A stretch of DNA of 64,000 nt, from NCBI RefSeq assembly GCF_003314435.2, contig NZ_QNVY02000006.1, forward strand, positions 1 through 64,000, in the 5' to 3' direction. The notes beneath the pieces were generated by a model, which saw only the letters and a list, made by a program, of their open reading frames with translations, was not told the DNA's origin and did no database searches. This DNA is from Flavobacterium petrolei (GTDB lineage: Bacteria > Bacteroidota > Bacteroidia > Flavobacteriales > Flavobacteriaceae). The translations under genes were made by a program, and so were the position numbers. Below are positions 29,422 to 38,665 of this stretch, one piece after another. Each line of letters starts with the position of its first letter. Within the stretch, counting starts at the first letter, position 1.

Positions 29422-31752
29422 TTAATTCTGGTTGACAGCTTTCAAAATACCATCCAGATTTTCTTCTGTAAATTTCCCTCCAGATAATAAAAGGAATTTA
29501 TTAATTGGCATATCGGCTAACATTGCTTCTAAAAATGAAGCTGCTTTTTTCTCATCTTCTGTTTCTGGTTTTTTATTCGCACCAGTGAAACTTTGAACTA
29601 GTTGTTCATATATCGCTTTACTATTAGGAGAATTTTTGAATTCTTTAAATAATGATTCACGCGTCAGTACTATTTTTGCAGCTTTTGTAGATTCGATAGC
29701 TATGGTTTGTTTTAAAGGCAAATCACGAGAGGAACTTCCAATAAGGATGTCAAAGTTTCCAGATTTTATTGCCCAATCATGAGATTTTGAGTTAAAATAA
29801 GCAAAGTCACGTGAAGTCAATTGAAATGTAACTGTTTTTTCTTCTCCGGCTAGTAATGTTACTTTTTCAAAGTGTTTTAGTTCGTTTTCTGGTCTTGCCA
29901 CTTCGCTTTCTTGTTCATGAACATATAGTTGAACGACTTCTTTACCCGCAATTTTACCTGTATTTTTTACTTTTACTGAGATTGTGATTGCATCGGAATC
30001 TTTAGCTGATGTAGTATTGGCTTTAATATCAGAATAAGAGAAAGAGGTGTAACTCAAACCGTATCCAAAAGGAAAGTTAGGCTCGATTTTCTTTTTGTCA
30101 TAATAACGGTAGCCTATAAAAATCCCTTCACCATAATTGGCATTTCCGTCTCTGGAAGGGAAATCCATGGCAGTAGGAGTATCTTCCAAACGAGCAGGAA
30201 AAGTTTCAGATAATTTACCGGAAGGATTTACTTTCCCCGTTAAAACATCTGCGATTGCGCCACCACCGGCTTGACCACCAAGATACGCTTCAACGATTGC
30301 AGCAACATCATTTTTCCAAGGCATAGAAACAGCAGCGCCATTCATCAATACCACTACAATGTTTTTGTTAACTTTTGCTACTTCTGAAATCAATTTGTTG
30401 TGACCCGCAGGCAAGTCCATGTTATTTCTGTCAAAACCTTCTGATTCATAGCTGTCCGGTAAACCTGCAAAAACAATTACTAATTCTGAATTTTTTGCAT
30501 GCTGAACTGCTTCAGCAATTTTAGCATCATCCGTTTCCCCTGCAGTATTGTAACCAGTTGAAAAAGAAAATTGAGTTCCTTTAGCCATTTTTTGTAATTC
30601 ATTCAGTGCATTTACAATTTGTGTAGGTCTTACTTGTGAACTTCCGGCTCCTTGATAACGTGGGTTTTTTGCAAAATCACCAACAATAGCTATCTTTTTT
30701 AAAGCTGATTGCAACGGTAAAATCGCATTGTCGTTTTTCAATAAAACAATACATTCGCCACTTACTTGTCTAGCTAATTCATTGTGTTTTACTTTGTCTA
30801 CAACAATTCCTTTTTTGTGGCTGTCTTTTGCTTTTAAAGTAATGGCAAGTAAATCAGTTACGATTTCATCCAATCTGGCTTCCGCCAAAGTTCCTTTTTT
30901 TACTGCTTCAACAATTTTTTTATCATTGAAACCGCCGCTTGCAGGCATTTCTAAATGCAATCCGGCACCAACTCCTAAAGCTCTTTCGTTTACTGCACCC
31001 CAATCAGAAACTACAAAACCTTGCAATCCCCATTTTTCTTTTAGCATTTGATTCAATAAATAAGAATTTTCAGAAGCATATGTTCCGTTAAGTTTATTGT
31101 AAGAACACATTACTGTCCAGGGCTGTGCTTCTTTTACTGCCATTTCAAAGGCAGGAAAATAGATTTCGTTCAAAGTACGTTCGTCAACATTAGAACTATT
31201 AGACATGCGTTCTGCTTCCTGACTGTTAGCTGCAAAGTGCTTCATGGAAGTTCCTACTCCTTGACTTTGAACTCCATTTATAAAACCGATAGCCATTTTT
31301 CCAGCTAATACTGGATCTTCAGAAAAATATTCGAAGTTTCTTCCTCCAAGAGGCGAACGCTTCATATTTACTCCAGGTCCTAATAGTATTTGAACATCGT
31401 TAGCTTGAGATTCAATTCCTAAGGCTTCACCCATTTTTTGTGCCAATGCTGGATTCCAAGAAGAAGCAAGGGCTGATGCTGTTGGAAAACAAGTGGAAGG
31501 AACACTATTGGTAAAGTCGAAACCTTCAGCTTTGCGTAAACCATGCGGTCCGTCAGTCATAAAAATAGAAGGAATGCCAAGTCGGGTAATTGCTTTTGTA
31601 GACCAAGCTGTTTCACCGGAACATAAAGAAGCTTTTTCTTCTAATGTCATTTGTGAAACTAATTTTTTTGCTTTTGCACGATAATCTACTTCTTGCGCAT
31701 TCGATTGGGACGTGAATATAAGTCCGATAAGTATTAAAATTAATTTTTTCAT
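29422..31752 (-). CDS. Glycoside hydrolase family 3 beta-glucosidase
   Basis: 776 aa from the ATG at 31752, which begins a proper signal peptide (MKKLILILIGLIFTSQSNAQ); the frame runs further upstream but without signal features. The N-terminal (beta/alpha)8 domain has the nucleophile Asp at about 250 in FVVSDWGAVNE and the KHFAANSQE motif. A C-terminal alpha/beta domain and a fibronectin-III-like tail (LYVHEQESEVARPENELKHF) follow. It should remove glucose from beta-glucan oligosaccharides in the periplasm. It converges on the glycosidase operon and is divergent from the NUDIX regulator; the 327-bp gap between those two shows no strong repeat. Confidence 0.93.
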   Translation of the reverse strand: MKKLILILIGLIFTSQSNAQEVDYRAKAKKLVSQMTLEEKASLCSGETAWSTKAITRLGIPSIFMTDGPHGLRKAEGFDFTNSVPSTCFPTASALASSWNPALAQKMGEALGIESQANDVQILLGPGVNMKRSPLGGRNFEYFSEDPVLAGKMAIGFINGVQSQGVGTSMKHFAANSQEAERMSNSSNVDERTLNEIYFPAFEMAVKEAQPWTVMCSYNKLNGTYASENSYLLNQMLKEKWGLQGFVVSDWGAVNERALGVGAGLHLEMPASGGFNDKKIVEAVKKGTLAEARLDEIVTDLLAITLKAKDSHKKGIVVDKVKHNELARQVSGECIVLLKNDNAILPLQSALKKIAIVGDFAKNPRYQGAGSSQVRPTQIVNALNELQKMAKGTQFSFSTGYNTAGETDDAKIAEAVQHAKNSELVIVFAGLPDSYESEGFDRNNMDLPAGHNKLISEVAKVNKNIVVVLMNGAAVSMPWKNDVAAIVEAYLGGQAGGGAIADVLTGKVNPSGKLSETFPARLEDTPTAMDFPSRDGNANYGEGIFIGYRYYDKKKIEPNFPFGYGLSYTSFSYSDIKANTTSAKDSDAITISVKVKNTGKIAGKEVVQLYVHEQESEVARPENELKHFEKVTLLAGEEKTVTFQLTSRDFAYFNSKSHDWAIKSGNFDILIGSSSRDLPLKQTIAIESTKAAKIVLTRESLFKEFKNSPNSKAIYEQLVQSFTGANKKPETEDEKKAASFLEAMLADMPINKFLLLSGGKFTEENLDGILKAVNQN

Positions 31753-32079
31753 GGTTATTTGTGGTTGTTTTTTGGTGACTATTTTTAATAAATAATATTG
31801 TGTGTTATTTTGACGCAATGTACATAAATTTATGATTGGCAATGCATTCGATTTAAAATTTCACAATTTTTTTTTGTTTATGGTTTTTTTAAGTGTTTTT
31901 TTGTAGAAATCTGTTTTCTTGTCAAATGGATTTGTTTCTTTGCTACATTATTTTTTGATTTAAACCAGAAGTAAGGATTGGTGCGTTTTCAAAATGAGGC
32001 GTTCTTTTATTTTCTTATAAAAAATGAATTAAATTGCGCCTTTCAAAAAGTACATATATTAATAAGAAGAATAAATCAC

Positions 32080-32835
32080 ATGTTAAAAACCATTTTAGAT
32101 AATAAGGAAGATTATCAGCCGGGTTTATCAATAGATTGTGTGATTTTCGGATTTCATGACAATCAACTTAAAGTTTTATTAATAAAAACAAAGTACAGCG
32201 ATAAATGGGCTTTGCCAGGTGGTTTTGTGCCGATAAACGAGGGTATTGATCAGGCAGCTGTCACTGTTTTGCATGGTAGAACAGGATTAAAAGGAATTTT
32301 TCTGAGGCAGTTTGCTACTTTTGGAGCAGCAAATAGATGCGATGTTGAAGTGAGCAATGGTGTTCTGAATTTTTACGAAATACCTTTAGACGAGGGGAAA
32401 TGGTTTGCAAGCCGCTTTGTAACAGTTGGTTATTATGCCTTAGTCGATTTTTTAAAAACGGTTCCTCAGCCTGACGGTAAAAATGAAATTGTAGAGTGGA
32501 TTGATCATAATGCTGTTCCTGAATTAGTTCTAGATCATAAGGAAATTTTAGACAAAGCACTAGAAACCCTTCGGAAGGAGTTGAATTTAATGCCGGTAGG
32601 CTATAATTTGCTGCCCGAAAAATTTACTATTCCGGAATTACAAAAATTATATGAAACCATTTTAGGCAGAAAACTAGACCGAAGAAATTTTTTACGTAAG
32701 ATAACGGCAATAGGCATTTTAACAAAGCTGGACGAAAAGAAAAGTAATGTCGCACATAAAGCGCCAAATTTATATAGTTTCGATAAAGAAAAATACGAAG
32801 AGGTCCTAAAGAATGGATTGACTCAGGGCTGGTAA
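32080..32835 (+). CDS. NUDIX-domain transcriptional regulator (NrtR/AraR type)
   Basis: About 251 aa from the ATG at 32080 (MLKTILDNKEDY). The N-terminal half is a NUDIX fold (VIFGFHDNQLKVLLIKTKY, WALPGGFVPINEGIDQAA). The Nudix box itself is degraded: the expected REUxEE part reads VTVLHGRTGL, so it is probably not an enzyme. The C-terminal half is a winged helix (IPELQKLYETILGRKLDRRN; PNLYSFDKEKY). Regulators of this build control sugar-use genes in Bacteroidota. Its place divergent from GH3 suggests local control. A longer frame from 31978 is open but unlikely. Confidence 0.8.
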   Translation: MLKTILDNKEDYQPGLSIDCVIFGFHDNQLKVLLIKTKYSDKWALPGGFVPINEGIDQAAVTVLHGRTGLKGIFLRQFATFGAANRCDVEVSNGVLNFYEIPLDEGKWFASRFVTVGYYALVDFLKTVPQPDGKNEIVEWIDHNAVPELVLDHKEILDKALETLRKELNLMPVGYNLLPEKFTIPELQKLYETILGRKLDRRNFLRKITAIGILTKLDEKKSNVAHKAPNLYSFDKEKYEEVLKNGLTQGW

Positions 32836-33555
32836 TCTGAACAATAAACATAGAAAACTCGTTAAGGAATTAAGGAGTTTTTTGTGTCTTGTTTTTTAGT
32901 TCAAGTTATTTAATCCTTTTGTATAACTTCAACTTTTGAATTTAATTCTATTTTAAGACGGGTCAATTAGAAATAAAAAAACTCCATTATTTCTAATGGA
33001 GTTTCTTGTGGACTGTCAGGGTTTGAAATCGAACTCTTGATACCTGTCTTGACATTTTTCGAGAATATAAAATAATTTCACTTTTGTTTCGAATTCCAAC
33101 GTGGTCTTGGAACAGAAACAAATATTGGTAGATATATTGGCAAAACACAATGTTAATGCCATTCATTTGCTTTGATTGGCTTTGTAGAGGAATGGAAGGT
33201 GGCCAAATGGAAAAAAACCTTTTAAAGCAGTCCAATGCTAAAGACAATCGTTCCGTTTTTAGCAAATGTCTTTAAAATACAATACCAATGGTTATAAAAG
33301 AACAAGCTGAAGTCTTTACCGATGGTAATTTCAGATTTCACTTAGAACCAATGGACATTCCAGTTTCTAAAAGTATAAGAATGGATTTAATGTGGAATAC
33401 TGACAAATTATACATTTTTGGCTTGAAATATATTATGAAAAGAAACCTAAGTACATGAATACATTATGATAACGATATGGGATTTTGTGTAGGTATGAGT
33501 TTGAAATATTAGCAAAATTCAATTTATATTCAAAATTGATTAGTTTCTTTGTGAT
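32836..33555. other. Gene-poor gap with tRNA-like fragment and small open frame
   Basis: This 720-bp stretch between the NUDIX regulator and the response regulator holds a terminator-like hairpin at 32981-33002 (ACTCCATTA/TAATGGAGT, T run on the minus strand). Upstream of it on the minus strand is a fragment resembling a tRNA 3' end (33008-33047). A 56-aa open frame lies at 33288-33458 on the plus strand (MVIKEQAEVFTDGNFRFHLE start); I do not recognise it. The region looks like scar tissue at the left edge of the accessory block. Confidence 0.4.
33008..33047 (-). other. tRNA 3'-end-like fragment
   Basis: Read on the minus strand the segment runs GAGTTCGATTTC, then CTGACAGTCCACA. This resembles a T-loop (GTTCGATT) followed by an acceptor end, and it is followed by a terminator hairpin as real tRNA genes often are. 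The 5' part of a tRNA is not present and the T-stem does not pair properly. It could be a remnant att site of an integrated element, or chance. Confidence 0.3.
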
Positions 33556-34233
33556 ATGAAAATTTTAATAATAGAAGATGAAATCGAAATTGCAACAAGT
33601 GTCATAAATTACTTGAGCAGTAACGATTTTCTTTGTGAATCAGCAACTACCTTAAAAGGTGCTATCGAGAAGATAGTTTTATATTCGTACGATTGTATTC
33701 TTTTAGATTTAATGTTGACTGACGGTAATGGATTTAAAATTTTAGAAGCCCTAAAGAAGCAAAACAAAACAGATGGAGTAATTATAATTTCTGCCAAAGA
33801 CACTCTAGAAACTAAGATTGAAGGGCTAACACTTGGTGCCGATGATTACCTAACAAAACCATTTCACTTATCAGAATTATTAGTTCGCATTCAAGCATTA
33901 GTTCGACGAAAACAATTCAATGGAAAAAATGTGATTTCCTTTAATGAAATAGAAATAGATACAATAAGCAAGTCGGTCAAAATCAAAGGCATGAAAATCG
34001 AGTTTACCAAAAAGGAAATGGATTTATTACTATTTTTGATTGGTAATAAAAATAAAGTTTTATCCAAAAGTGCCATTGCCGAGCATTTATCGGGTGATAT
34101 GGCGGACATGTTAGACAATCATGATTTTGTATATGCGCACATTAAAAACATGAAAAAGAAGCTCAAAGAAATGGGCGCAACAGATTATCTAAAATCAGTT
34201 TATGGAACAGGTTATAAATGGCAAGATGAATAA
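33556..34233 (+). CDS. OmpR-family response regulator
   Basis: 225 aa. Receiver domain with acidic pocket EDE near 7-9, phospho-acceptor Asp51 (LLDLML) and Lys101 (YLTKPFHLSE). The C-terminal winged helix ends in YLKSVYGTGYKWQ, the OmpR/PhoB signature. It overlaps the histidine kinase gene by 8 bp, so the two are translationally coupled. Likely targets are the membrane-protein genes directly downstream, by context only. Confidence 0.92.
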   Translation: MKILIIEDEIEIATSVINYLSSNDFLCESATTLKGAIEKIVLYSYDCILLDLMLTDGNGFKILEALKKQNKTDGVIIISAKDTLETKIEGLTLGADDYLTKPFHLSELLVRIQALVRRKQFNGKNVISFNEIEIDTISKSVKIKGMKIEFTKKEMDLLLFLIGNKNKVLSKSAIAEHLSGDMADMLDNHDFVYAHIKNMKKKLKEMGATDYLKSVYGTGYKWQDE

Positions 34234-35491
34234 AAAACTACTTCAAAAAACACTAAATTATTATTTTATCTATGCGCTAGTAATACTAATCACAGTTGGT
34301 CCTGTATTTTATATTATTTCTAATATTTTATATGAAGACGATGCTAATGAGGATTTATATGCGATAAAAAAGCAATTTGATAAATTTACTAAAGATGATT
34401 TAACTATAATGGACATAACGCTTTGGAACAAGTTCAATCGCGATGTAAATCTCGAAAAATTCAATGGCATACAAAAAGACAGTTTATTTGATCATAGTTA
34501 TTACGATGCATTAACTAAAGAAAACGAACCATTTAGAGTGCTCAACGCTCCAGTAAAAATTGAAGGCAAATGGTTCACTTTTTCTGCCAAAATAAATATG
34601 GTCGAAAAAGAAAATCTAATTGGAAGTACTGTAATTCTTTTCATTTCACTATTAGTACTTTTAATTATAGGCTTTTTCATTATCACCAAAATAATTTCAA
34701 AAAAATTATGGCAACCATTTTATGCAGCTTTAGACAAAATGGAACAATTTGAAATTGACAAATCTACTTCAGTAAAATTAATTAAAAACACAACCGAAGA
34801 GTTCAACCGATTAAATAGTGCCATCGATAGCTTAATCCATAAAAACTCTAGCATTTATCAAAGTCAAAGAGAGTTTATAGAAAATGCAGCACACGAGTTG
34901 CAAACACCAATTGCAATTTTTAAAGGTAAATTAGAGAATATACTTCAAAGAAATGACCTAAACTCAGAACAATTTAAATTGATTGATGATTTAAACAACA
35001 CTACCACAAGGTTGGTTAAACTTAATAAAAATCTGTTGGTGTTATCAAAAATTGATAGCAATTCATACAATGAGATTGAGAAAATAAACATAAAAGATAT
35101 CATCAATAATCAACTAACCTTTTTTAATGAACAAGCACTTTCAAAAAAAATAGATATTACAACAGAATTATCAAATGAAGTTGAAGCCAAATCAAATCAT
35201 TTTCTGGCAGAAATGATAATCAGTAACTTATTTTTAAACACCATAAATCACAATGTATTAAATGGTCAAGTTATAATCAAACTTACTAATCATAGTATAA
35301 CTTTCGCAAATACAGGAATACTCATAGCTTTACAGACTGAAAAAATGTTTGAGCGTTTTTCTAAATCCAATCCATCCTCTCAAGGAAATGGTTTAGGATT
35401 ATCGATCATTAAAAAAATTGCGGATACAAACCATTGGTCCGTTAACTACTATTTTATGGATAGAATGCATAAATTCGAAATAGTTTTTTAA
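34226..35491 (+). CDS. Sensor histidine kinase
   Basis: About 421 aa from the ATG at 34226 (MNKKLLQKTLNYYF), which overlaps the regulator stop. Two transmembrane helices near 12-32 and 135-160 enclose a periplasmic sensor of about 100 residues. The H-box has phospho-accepting His223 (FIENAAHELQTPIA). The ATPase domain is short, with N-box IISNLFLNTINHN and G-box GNGLGLSIIKKI. The N-box has Asn-Thr-Ile where the usual Asn-Ala-Ile/Val occurs, which is common in Bacteroidota. Partner of the adjacent regulator. Confidence 0.9.
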   Translation: MNKKLLQKTLNYYFIYALVILITVGPVFYIISNILYEDDANEDLYAIKKQFDKFTKDDLTIMDITLWNKFNRDVNLEKFNGIQKDSLFDHSYYDALTKENEPFRVLNAPVKIEGKWFTFSAKINMVEKENLIGSTVILFISLLVLLIIGFFIITKIISKKLWQPFYAALDKMEQFEIDKSTSVKLIKNTTEEFNRLNSAIDSLIHKNSSIYQSQREFIENAAHELQTPIAIFKGKLENILQRNDLNSEQFKLIDDLNNTTTRLVKLNKNLLVLSKIDSNSYNEIEKINIKDIINNQLTFFNEQALSKKIDITTELSNEVEAKSNHFLAEMIISNLFLNTINHNVLNGQVIIKLTNHSITFANTGILIALQTEKMFERFSKSNPSSQGNGLGLSIIKKIADTNHWSVNYYFMDRMHKFEIVF

Positions 35492-35552
35492 AATTCAATA
35501 TTTCTTCAAATTCCATTCAGAACTTTGTTCAAAAAAAATAAAAGGAAAAAGC

Positions 35553-37967
35553 ATGATGCGAATTAAAAACGTTCTATTAGTAACAATGCTACTATTATCG
35601 GTAGCAAATTTAAGGGCACAAAATAAATCAGTAACAGTGTCGGGTAACACAAAAGACAAAACAACTAAACTTGCATTACCATTTGTAAATGTGGCATTAA
35701 AAACTTCTAAAGATGCTACTTTAATTGCCGGAACAATAACAAATGAGGAAGGTCGATTTTCATTGGCCAATATCAAATCTGGAAACTATATTTTAGAATT
35801 CTCCTTTATTGGGTTCAAAATCAAGACACAATCAGTTTATGTTGGATCCCTTTCCGAGTTTTTAGATCAAGGCACTATCGAATTAGAAGAAGATGCCACA
35901 ACCTTACAAGAAGTAGTAGTAGTATCAAAAACAAATACTGTCAGCGAGAAAATGGATAAAAAAACCTTTTCTATGGCTGACAATATTAGTCAAAGTGGCG
36001 GCTCTGTTTTACAATCCATGCAAAACTTACCAGGGGTTACAGTCCAAGACGGAAAAGTACAAATTAGAGGCAATGATAAAGTGACCGTATTGATTGACGG
36101 TAAGCAAACTGCTTTAACAGGCTTCGGAAATCAATCGGGTTTAGATAATATTCCTGCTTCAGCAATAGATAAAATAGAAATCATTAATAATCCATCTGCA
36201 AAATACGATGCCAATGGTAATGCTGGAATTATTAACATCATCTATAAGAAAAACAAAAAAGAAGGCTTTAATGGTAAAGTGGGTTTTACGTCGGGTTTAG
36301 GTGCTTTGTGGGAACGAAAAGAAAATTTGCCTACAATAAGACCACAATATTCATTAACACCAAAAATCAATCCTACACTATCACTCAATTATCGCAAAAA
36401 TAAAATTAATGCGTTTTTTCAAGGCGATTATCTATACACAGAAACCCTAAATAAAAATGAATTTGTAACACGAACATACAATGACGGCACAATAATTAGC
36501 CAACAATTAAAAAGAAATCGAAACACCCATTTTTCAACAATTAAATCGGGAATTGATTGGAATATCGATGATTACAATACGCTAACCGTTTCGGGTTTAT
36601 TTGGTTCAGAAAAAATTATTGATAACGGCGACCAACCTTTTTTTAATGCAGACTATTCCGAACGATTACGACTTTGGCAATTTTTAGAGGATGAATTAAA
36701 AACAACAGTGATGGGAACTGCTGCATATCAACATAAATTCAAGCAAGCCGGACATTTGTTAAATATTGGCTTCAATTATACCTTTCATAGAGAAGATGAA
36801 AAATATTTCTTCGATAACATTTTGCCAAGTTTTTCGAGTAAAGATTCCTTCAAATTATTATCAGATGAAAGTGTAATAGATCTAAATATCGATTACATAA
36901 AACCTTTAAAATACGGACGAATTGAAACAGGGTTCAAATTTCGAAACCGTATTATTCCAACAAACATGCAATTCTTTCCAGGAAATAATTCGCCTTTGGA
37001 TGCAAGTGCAGGTGGTAAAGCAACCTATGAAGAAATTATTCCAGCAGTTTATGGAAACTACATTTATGAAACCAATAAAATCGAAGCCGAAATCGGATTA
37101 CGCCTAGAATACTTAGATTTAGAATACGAGGTAAATCCAAACCATCCAACCTATAGAACTGATGGATATTCGTATTTCGAACCATTTCTTAATTTCCGTT
37201 TTGCTTATAAAATCAATGATGACAACAAAATATCATTGTTCTACAACCGCAGAATTGACAGACCAAACGAAGTAGATATTAGAATATTTCCAAAGTACGA
37301 CGATGCCGAAATTATCAAAGTTGGTAATCCTGGACTAAGACCACAATTCACTAATTTAGTGGAATTAGGTTTCAAAAGAAATTTGAAAAAAGGCTATTTA
37401 TATTCCGCTATCTACCATCGCTTTACCAATGCTACAATAACAAGAATAGCTTCTACAGTTCCTAGTAGTAATCTGATTTATGCCATTTTTCAAAACGTAA
37501 ATAAAAGTTCAAATACAGGTGTTGAAATGGTCATTTCACAAGATATTGTAAAATGGTATTCTTCCAATATTAATCTTAATGCCTATTATAATCAAATCGG
37601 TGCGTTTACAGTTCAAAATTTATATCCACAGCCAAATACTTTTTCGGCAGCAAAACAAGATGTTTTCTCAGGAAATATAAAGTGGAACAACACATTGCAC
37701 TTAACTAAAAAAGTGGATGCGCAACTAACGGCTGTTTATTTAGCACCAGATATTATTCCGCAAGGCAAAATTAAATCAAGATTTTCTATTGATTTAGGAT
37801 TGAAAAAATCAGTTCAAAATGGTAAAGGAGAATTTTTTATAAATGCTACTGACCTATTAAATACTTTGGTAATTAAAAAAGAAATTCAAGGACAAGATTT
37901 TAGTTATACTAGCAATGACTATTACGAAACACAAGTAATAAGACTGGGTTACAACTATAAATTCTAA
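35553..37967 (+). CDS. TonB-dependent-receptor-type outer-membrane protein
   Basis: 804 aa. Signal peptide (ending NLRAQ), then a carboxypeptidase-regulatory-like domain (VSGNTKDKTTKLALPFVNVA), a plug domain (MQNLPGVTVQDGKVQIRGND; VTVLIDGKQTAL; KIEIINNPSAKYDANGNAGI) and a large barrel of the OMP_b-brl_3 type, ending YNYKF. Such receptors import metal complexes or other small ligands. It is 60 bp downstream of the two-component pair and 10 bp ahead of the COG4705 gene, so all four may form one unit. An in-frame second ATG is at 35556. Confidence 0.88.
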   Translation: MMRIKNVLLVTMLLLSVANLRAQNKSVTVSGNTKDKTTKLALPFVNVALKTSKDATLIAGTITNEEGRFSLANIKSGNYILEFSFIGFKIKTQSVYVGSLSEFLDQGTIELEEDATTLQEVVVVSKTNTVSEKMDKKTFSMADNISQSGGSVLQSMQNLPGVTVQDGKVQIRGNDKVTVLIDGKQTALTGFGNQSGLDNIPASAIDKIEIINNPSAKYDANGNAGIINIIYKKNKKEGFNGKVGFTSGLGALWERKENLPTIRPQYSLTPKINPTLSLNYRKNKINAFFQGDYLYTETLNKNEFVTRTYNDGTIISQQLKRNRNTHFSTIKSGIDWNIDDYNTLTVSGLFGSEKIIDNGDQPFFNADYSERLRLWQFLEDELKTTVMGTAAYQHKFKQAGHLLNIGFNYTFHREDEKYFFDNILPSFSSKDSFKLLSDESVIDLNIDYIKPLKYGRIETGFKFRNRIIPTNMQFFPGNNSPLDASAGGKATYEEIIPAVYGNYIYETNKIEAEIGLRLEYLDLEYEVNPNHPTYRTDGYSYFEPFLNFRFAYKINDDNKISLFYNRRIDRPNEVDIRIFPKYDDAEIIKVGNPGLRPQFTNLVELGFKRNLKKGYLYSAIYHRFTNATITRIASTVPSSNLIYAIFQNVNKSSNTGVEMVISQDIVKWYSSNINLNAYYNQIGAFTVQNLYPQPNTFSAAKQDVFSGNIKWNNTLHLTKKVDAQLTAVYLAPDIIPQGKIKSRFSIDLGLKKSVQNGKGEFFINATDLLNTLVIKKEIQGQDFSYTSNDYYETQVIRLGYNYKF

Positions 37968-37977
37968 ATTAGTTCTA

Positions 37978-38601
37978 ATGAAAAAATTACCAGAAATTAC
38001 AATGGCGTTTTGGATAATGAAAATTTGCGCTACCACTTTAGGTGAAACAGCAGGAGATTTATTTTCAATGACATTAAATATTGGTTATGCATTGATTTCA
38101 TTAATCTTAGTTGGTTTTTTCATTGTTACTCTTCAATTGCAATTGTATGCTACAAAGTACAAACCAATGCTATATTGGTCAGTAATTTTGGCAACAAGCA
38201 CAGCTGGAACTACAATGTCAGATTTTATGGATCGCACATTAGGCTTAGGATATGCCACCGGTTCATTACTTCTAATTACAATATTGATTGCAACATTTGT
38301 AGCATGGAAAAAAACGGAGAAATCAGTATCCGTAAACGATATTAATACATTTCATGGTGAAACATTCTATTGGATAGCTATTTTATTTTCTAATACATTG
38401 GGTACAGCGTTAGGCGACTTTTTAGCCGATAATTCAGGTCTTGGGTTTCTTGGTGGTGCGTTGCTTATTGGAAGTTTATTACTGCTACTAATTTTAGCAC
38501 ACTATTTTTTGAAAGTTTCGGAAGTACTATTGATGGCAGAAACCCTCGAGCTGCACGAAACGCATAAAAACCTCGATAAAAAGAAACATTATCTAAAATA
38601 A
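37978..38601 (+). CDS. COG4705/DUF347 membrane protein
   Basis: 207 aa, almost all transmembrane. The DUF347 repeat is seen three times, as TTLGETAGDLFSMTLNIGYA, TAGTTMSDFMDRTLGLGYAT and TLGTALGDFLADNSGLGFLG, each a Gly-rich loop with a conserved Asp followed by a helix. Function of the family is unknown. Family members are often longer and carry a fourth repeat with a RPFGATFGD-like motif; a broken piece with exactly that motif lies at 41652. It follows the TonB-type receptor by 10 bp. Confidence 0.8.
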   Translation: MKKLPEITMAFWIMKICATTLGETAGDLFSMTLNIGYALISLILVGFFIVTLQLQLYATKYKPMLYWSVILATSTAGTTMSDFMDRTLGLGYATGSLLLITILIATFVAWKKTEKSVSVNDINTFHGETFYWIAILFSNTLGTALGDFLADNSGLGFLGGALLIGSLLLLLILAHYFLKVSEVLLMAETLELHETHKNLDKKKHYLK

Positions 38602-38665
38602 TATAAAGATATTTCGCACTATTAAATATTTTTCAAATTTTGTATCTTGCAAACAGTAAATTTTA

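Noticed and set aside
31978..32079. N-terminal extension of the NUDIX regulator frame
   Set aside because: The added residues are Phe/Asn-rich and look like translated intergenic DNA. The ATG at 32080 matches where the family usually begins.
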